Assembly: GCF_900095825.1 (NCBI RefSeq) | Contig: NZ_LT608315.1 | Span: forward strand, 1,107,873 to 1,171,872 | Reading direction: 5' to 3' | Source of the DNA: Acidaminococcus massiliensis | Lineage (GTDB): Bacteria > Bacillota > Negativicutes > Acidaminococcales > Acidaminococcaceae | DNA: 64,000 bases | Shown here: one piece after another, positions 60,309-64,000 of the stretch | How the letters are laid out: every line of letters starts with the position of its first letter | Numbering within the stretch: position 1 is the first letter of the stretch | Made by a program: the position numbers and the translations under genes | The notes under the pieces: generated by a model | What the model was told of the DNA's origin: nothing | Databases searched by the model: none | What the model saw: only the letters and a program-made list of their open reading frames with translations

Positions 60309-61436
60309 ATGCGGAAACTGTTTGGAATCCTGGTCTTCTGCCTGCTGATGGTGCTGCCGGCGCCCCGGAGCCAGGCGGCCATGATCAGCCAGAAACAGGA
60401 AATCGAAATGGGGCAGCAGGTGGCCCAGCAGCTGGAGAATCACTATGGTTTGGTCCAGGATGACGAGATCCAGGACCGAGTGAGCCGGATCGGCCAGAAG
60501 CTGTTGGCCAACGGCACCCGCCCCGGTCTTACCTATACCTTCAAGGTGCTGAATACTCCCGATGTGAATGCCCTGGCCTGCCCAGGCGGTTTCATCTATG
60601 TGTACAAGGGGCTCCTGGACTACATGACCAGTGATGATGAACTGGCTGCCGTCCTGGGCCATGAAATCGGCCATATTGAAAAACGCCACACGGTCCACCA
60701 GATGGAACAGCAGATGGCACTGTCCCTCTTGACCCTGCTGGCCGGGGTAGCATCTGGAGACCCTGGAGCCGGGATGGTGCTGGCTTCTACTGCCAGTCAG
60801 GCCCTTATGGCCGGCTACAGCCGGAAGGACGAACGGGAAGCAGACCAAGAGGGCTTCCGGCTGTCCACCCTGGCAGGGTACAATCCCTATGGGTCCTACG
60901 TGACCATGGCCAAGCTGGAGGACATGAGCAAGGACATGGGGAACCCAGGGTACGGCCTCTTTGCTTCCCACCCGGAGCCGGAAGTCCGGATGGCCAAGGC
61001 CCTGAAATGGACGGAGCCCCTGAAGATCCCAGAAAAAGTCACGGTGAAACCGGACGGAACGGCTGCTGTGAGCTTGGGAGCCTGGTCTTTTCCCCTTACG
61101 GAAACTGCCGGGTATGACAAACCGGAATACCGGGCACGGCTCATGGCTGGTGCCCTATACTTGGCCTGGAAGCGGGGGAACTTGGATGAATCCCATTTCA
61201 TGACGGTGGACGGGGACCGCTGGTCCGATGTCTATTATGAGGACATCCGGGTGCTCCGGGTGTATCCCCAGGACAACCAGGAAAATGGGAACACTGGGGA
61301 ACTGGCCCTGAAAATCGCTGGCCGGCTCCAAGAATGGGCCCGGATCGCTCGGCAGCAGCCGGTACCCAAAGTGGCGCCGGCGGTTCCGGCAGCACCCGCC
61401 TCCGGACAGAAAGGAACCAACCATGAAAAATCTTGA
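60309..61436 (+). CDS. M48-family periplasmic metalloprotease
   Basis: 375 residues: signal peptide (about 1-23), zinc protease domain with VLGHEIGHIEKRH near residue 120 and a downstream glutamate in KDEREADQEGF, then a C-terminal domain with no recognised TPR repeats. BepA/YcaL-like enzymes of this type degrade misassembled outer membrane proteins including LptD, a fitting role beside an LPS/porin region. ATG 60309 lies 7 nt behind AGGAGGA. Overlaps the next gene by 14 nt. Confidence 0.88.
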   Translation: MRKLFGILVFCLLMVLPAPRSQAAMISQKQEIEMGQQVAQQLENHYGLVQDDEIQDRVSRIGQKLLANGTRPGLTYTFKVLNTPDVNALACPGGFIYVYKGLLDYMTSDDELAAVLGHEIGHIEKRHTVHQMEQQMALSLLTLLAGVASGDPGAGMVLASTASQALMAGYSRKDEREADQEGFRLSTLAGYNPYGSYVTMAKLEDMSKDMGNPGYGLFASHPEPEVRMAKALKWTEPLKIPEKVTVKPDGTAAVSLGAWSFPLTETAGYDKPEYRARLMAGALYLAWKRGNLDESHFMTVDGDRWSDVYYEDIRVLRVYPQDNQENGNTGELALKIAGRLQEWARIARQQPVPKVAPAVPAAPASGQKGTNHEKS

Positions 61437-62499
61437 AGCACTGGATCAGGAGCCCTATCTGTGGGAGTATCTCCAGACGGTCCAGAAGCCCATTGTCCTT
61501 TATGGCATGGGCAACGGGGCCGATGCCATCCTGGACCGCTGCGCCCAATTGAATATCCCGGTGGCCGGGGTCTTTGCCAGCGATAAGTTCGTCCGGGGCC
61601 AGGAGTTCCGGGGCTACAAGGTGAAGACTTACAAAGAGATGCAGGCGGAATGGGGCTCCTTTGTGATCCTCATCGCCTTTGCCAGCGAACGGCCGGAAAT
61701 CCTCCGGCGCTTCTTCCATCTGGCGGAAGAACAGGAAACCTATGCGCCCCATCTGCCTCTGTTCGGAGATACTACGGTGGTGACACCCTCCTGGATCCGG
61801 GAAAACCGGGGAGTACTGGAACGGGTCTATGGGAAATTGGCGGATGATGCCAGCCGACAGGTGATGGAAGACATCCTCCGGTACAAGCTGACGGGGAAGC
61901 TGGACTTCCTTTTCCGGACCACGGACCGGCGGCAGGACCTGGAGACCCTTTTTGCCTTCGGAGAGACGGAAAGTTATGGGGACCTGGGCGCCTACAATGG
62001 GGATACCCTCCGGGAATTCCTGGAACTCACCGGGGGCCATTACGACCATCTCTACGCAGTGGAACCGGATCCCAAAAATTTCGCCAAGCTCCAGCACTTT
62101 GTGGAAACAGAACAGCTGGGCCGCTGCCGTCTGTGCCCGGAAGGGATCTGGGCACAGACGGCACAGCTCCCCTTTGCGGCTCGGGGAGGCCGGATGTCCG
62201 CTTTGGAGCAGGAGGGGAAAAAAGAAGTGCTGGTGACCTGCCTGGATGACCTGGTGGGAGAGGCCCCTCTGACCTACATCAAGATGGATGTGGAAGGAGT
62301 GGAAAAAGAAGCCTTGGACGGAGGTGCCCGGGTGATCCGCCGCTGTCGGCCGAAAATGCTGCTGGCGGGCTATCATCATGATGACGATCTTTGGGAAATC
62401 CCTCTGGAAGTCTGGAACCTGGTGCCGGAGTACCGGATCTATCTCCGCCGCCATCCCTATGTTCCCTGCTGGGAGATAAATTTTTTCGCAACGGTCTGA
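61423..62499 (+). CDS. FkbM-family methyltransferase
   Basis: 358 residues. N-terminal Rossmann-like part (VLYGMGNGADAILD) and a C-terminal SAM-dependent FkbM domain (DLGAYNGDTLREFLEL, YAVEPDPKNFAKLQ, YIKMDVEGVEKEALDGG, then RPKMLLAGYHH). FkbM proteins methylate sugars and natural products; in envelope clusters they often modify glycans. Acceptor unknown. Translationally coupled to the M48 gene. Confidence 0.85.
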   Translation: MKNLEALDQEPYLWEYLQTVQKPIVLYGMGNGADAILDRCAQLNIPVAGVFASDKFVRGQEFRGYKVKTYKEMQAEWGSFVILIAFASERPEILRRFFHLAEEQETYAPHLPLFGDTTVVTPSWIRENRGVLERVYGKLADDASRQVMEDILRYKLTGKLDFLFRTTDRRQDLETLFAFGETESYGDLGAYNGDTLREFLELTGGHYDHLYAVEPDPKNFAKLQHFVETEQLGRCRLCPEGIWAQTAQLPFAARGGRMSALEQEGKKEVLVTCLDDLVGEAPLTYIKMDVEGVEKEALDGGARVIRRCRPKMLLAGYHHDDDLWEIPLEVWNLVPEYRIYLRRHPYVPCWEINFFATV

Positions 62500-62541
62500 G
62501 ACTTGAGGCGGATGTTACAAAACAGAATGATGGATGGGAAA

Positions 62542-62566
62542 AAACGGGGCAAAATGCCCCGTTTCG
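62542..62566 (+). terminator. Terminator after the FkbM gene
   Basis: AAACGGGGC-aaaat-GCCCCGTTT, 9-bp stem; short T-rich tail. Confidence 0.75.
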
Positions 62567-62595
62567 TTGCTCATGGGCCCGGGATATGTTAGAAT
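62567..62595 (+). promoter_or_regulatory. Promoter of the TrpX-like pair
   Basis: TTGCTC (62567-62572), 17-nt spacer, TAGAAT (62590-62595). Confidence 0.55.
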
Positions 62596-62656
62596 GGAAC
62601 AATAGACAAAACAGTGATCCCAGAAGTTATCACAGGGAAATGAGAAGGAAAGAAGG

Positions 62657-63652
62657 ATGGTAGAAATGAAGATGTGGAAGAAAGGGTTCCTCCTCCTGAC
62701 AGCACTGGCTGTGGGACTGACAGCGGGCTGCGGAGGTACCCAGCAAACAGGGGCAAAGAAAAACGTGAAGGTTGGCGTGGTCCAACTGGTGGAACACCAG
62801 GCCCTGGATGCGGCCAACAAAGGCTTTGTAGACGGGCTGGCCGCCGGGGGATTCAAGGAAGGGGAAAACTTGACCTTGGACCGGCAGAACGCCCAGGCGG
62901 ATCAGTCCAATCTCCAGACCATCGCCCAGCGGTTCGCAAACAACAAGGAAGACCTGATCTGCGCCATTGCCACCCCGGCTGCTCAGACCGTGGCCAATGT
63001 GACGAAGGAAATCCCCATCGTGGGGACGGCCATCACTGACTATAAGGAAGCCAAGCTGGTGAAGGATCCGGAAAAACCGGGGACCAATGTGACTGGTACC
63101 ACGGATATGAACCCCATCGATCAGCAGCTGGACCTGCTCTTGAAAATCGTTCCCAAGACCAAGACCATTGGGATCCTGTACAACTCCAGCGAAATCAATT
63201 CCCAGATCCAGGTGAAAAAGATGAAGGAACTGGCGGAAGCCAAGGGGCTGACAGTAAGGGAAGCCACAGTTTCCAACGTCAATGACATCCAGCAGTCCGC
63301 TCAGAGCCTGGTGGGGCAGGTGGACGCCATCTATGTGCCCACGGACAATGTGATTGCTTCGGCTATGCCTGTCTTGGCTAAGATCACCAACCCGGCGAAG
63401 ATCCCGGTGATCTGCGGGGAAGAAGGGGTCGTCAAGAGCGGGGCCCTGGCCACCATCGGCATCGATTACTACAAATTGGGCTATCAGACAGGCCTCATGG
63501 CGGCCAAGATCCTGAAAGGAGAAGCCAAGCCCCAGACCATGGCCATCGAAAAACAGAAGGACATGAAGGTCACGGTCAATGAAACCACGGCCAAAACGCT
63601 GGGAATCACTCTTCCGGAAGCCGTCCTGAAGGGTGCAGCCATTGTGAAATAA
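62657..63652 (+). CDS. TrpX-like ABC transporter substrate-binding lipoprotein
   Basis: 331 residues: lipoprotein signal (LTAGC), then an ABC_sub_bind (PF04392-type) fold: VGVVQLVEHQALDAANKGFVDGL, NAQADQSNLQTIAQRF, AIATPAAQTVANVT, PTDNVIASAMPVL, CGEEGVVKSGALATIGIDYY. Family members bind aromatic amino acids (TrpX) or other small solutes. Permease and ATPase genes are expected downstream, outside the window. ATG 62657 has GAAGGA 7 nt upstream; ATG 62666 is an alternative. Confidence 0.88.
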   Translation: MVEMKMWKKGFLLLTALAVGLTAGCGGTQQTGAKKNVKVGVVQLVEHQALDAANKGFVDGLAAGGFKEGENLTLDRQNAQADQSNLQTIAQRFANNKEDLICAIATPAAQTVANVTKEIPIVGTAITDYKEAKLVKDPEKPGTNVTGTTDMNPIDQQLDLLLKIVPKTKTIGILYNSSEINSQIQVKKMKELAEAKGLTVREATVSNVNDIQQSAQSLVGQVDAIYVPTDNVIASAMPVLAKITNPAKIPVICGEEGVVKSGALATIGIDYYKLGYQTGLMAAKILKGEAKPQTMAIEKQKDMKVTVNETTAKTLGITLPEAVLKGAAIVK

Positions 63653-63671
63653 GAGCAGGAGGGGAAGAATC

Positions 63672-64000
63672 ATGAAGAAAAGTGTGAAAGCAGTGGCCGC
63701 TCTGGCCATGATCGCCATGCTGCTGGGTGCTGCCGGCTGCGGGGGAGAGTCCAAACAGGCTTCGAAAAACAAGACTTACAATGTGGGGATCCTGCAGCTG
63801 GTGGAACATCCGGCTTTGGATGCAGCCAATAAGGGCTTTGTGGACGGCCTGAAATCCAAAGGCTTCGAAGAGGGGAAGAATATCAAGTTCGACAAGCAGA
63901 ATGCCCAGGGGGATCAGTCCAATCTCCAGACCATCGCCCAGCGGTTCGTCAGCAACAAGGTGGATCTGGTCTGCACCATCGCTACTCCGGCAGCCCAGAC
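63672..64000 (+). CDS. Second TrpX-like binding lipoprotein (3' end outside window)
   Basis: The first ~109 residues of a close paralogue of the preceding gene: lipobox GAAGC, VGILQLVEHPALDAANKGFVDGL, NAQGDQSNLQTIAQRFVSN, TIATPAAQ. AGGAGGGG lies 8 nt before ATG 63672, 19 nt after the first gene's stop, so the pair is one operon. Tandem paralogues imply duplicated or alternative binding proteins for one transporter. Confidence 0.88.
   Translation, partial: MKKSVKAVAALAMIAMLLGAAGCGGESKQASKNKTYNVGILQLVEHPALDAANKGFVDGLKSKGFEEGKNIKFDKQNAQGDQSNLQTIAQRFVSNKVDLVCTIATPAAQ

Overview
The window reads as chromosome of a diderm Firmicute of the class Negativicutes, most likely Acidaminococcus or a close relative. 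Three things point there: a near-complete lipopolysaccharide (LPS) gene cluster with Firmicute-like operon style, a tandem array of S-layer-homology (SLH) porins of the OmpM type that tie the outer membrane to peptidoglycan, and GC-rich coding sequence with strong AGGAGG ribosome binding sites. The species is inferred, not proven.

Layout. 1-15.7 kb: one long plus-strand run for lipid A, Kdo and LPS transport (lpxC-fabZ fusion, lpxA, lpxI, lpxB, msbA, waaA-lpxK fusion, kdsB, kdsA, kdsD, kdsC, a late acyltransferase, lptC, lptA, lptB, one LptF/G permease). 15.9-18.9 kb: a small unknown protein, a nuclease lipoprotein, a DUF3084 protein and a YqgF-like protein. 19.2-28.6 kb: six tandem ompM genes, each with its own promoter, conserved leader and terminator. 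28.8-37 kb: envelope and housekeeping genes (NlpC/P60 peptidase, YigZ, SH3 proteins, DUF535, secreted unknowns). 37.1-44.4 kb: lptD followed by the ADP-heptose pathway and two heptosyltransferases. 44.4-47.3 kb: three tRNAs, nfeD-floA and a redox-type cysteine protein. 47.4-51.8 kb: an AT-richer LysR-ridA-PLP enzyme-NhaC block that looks acquired. 52.0-52.8 kb: an ISLre2 transposase remnant. 53.4-55.5 kb: queF-queC-queD-queE for preQ1. 55.8-59.3 kb (minus strand): sbcD-sbcC. 59.5-64 kb: small envelope proteins, an M48 protease, an FkbM methyltransferase and two tandem TrpX-like binding lipoproteins, the last cut by the window end.

Together the genes build lipid A, make and attach Kdo and heptose, carry LPS across the envelope (MsbA, LptB-F/G-C-A-D), and supply the SLH porins that anchor and perforate the outer membrane.

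The least explained feature is a class of intergenic elements built from period-7 direct repeats, usually in inverted pairs around a core of about 70-170 bp and flanked by hairpins. I see about ten such loci (near 2.9, 15.8, 17.1, 27.1, 28.7, 30.3, 34.5, 53.2, 55.7 and 60.2 kb). The heptad sequence differs between loci while the period and layout persist. The ompM array also carries a shared leader motif and a shared Crp/Fnr-like operator at the predicted transcription starts.
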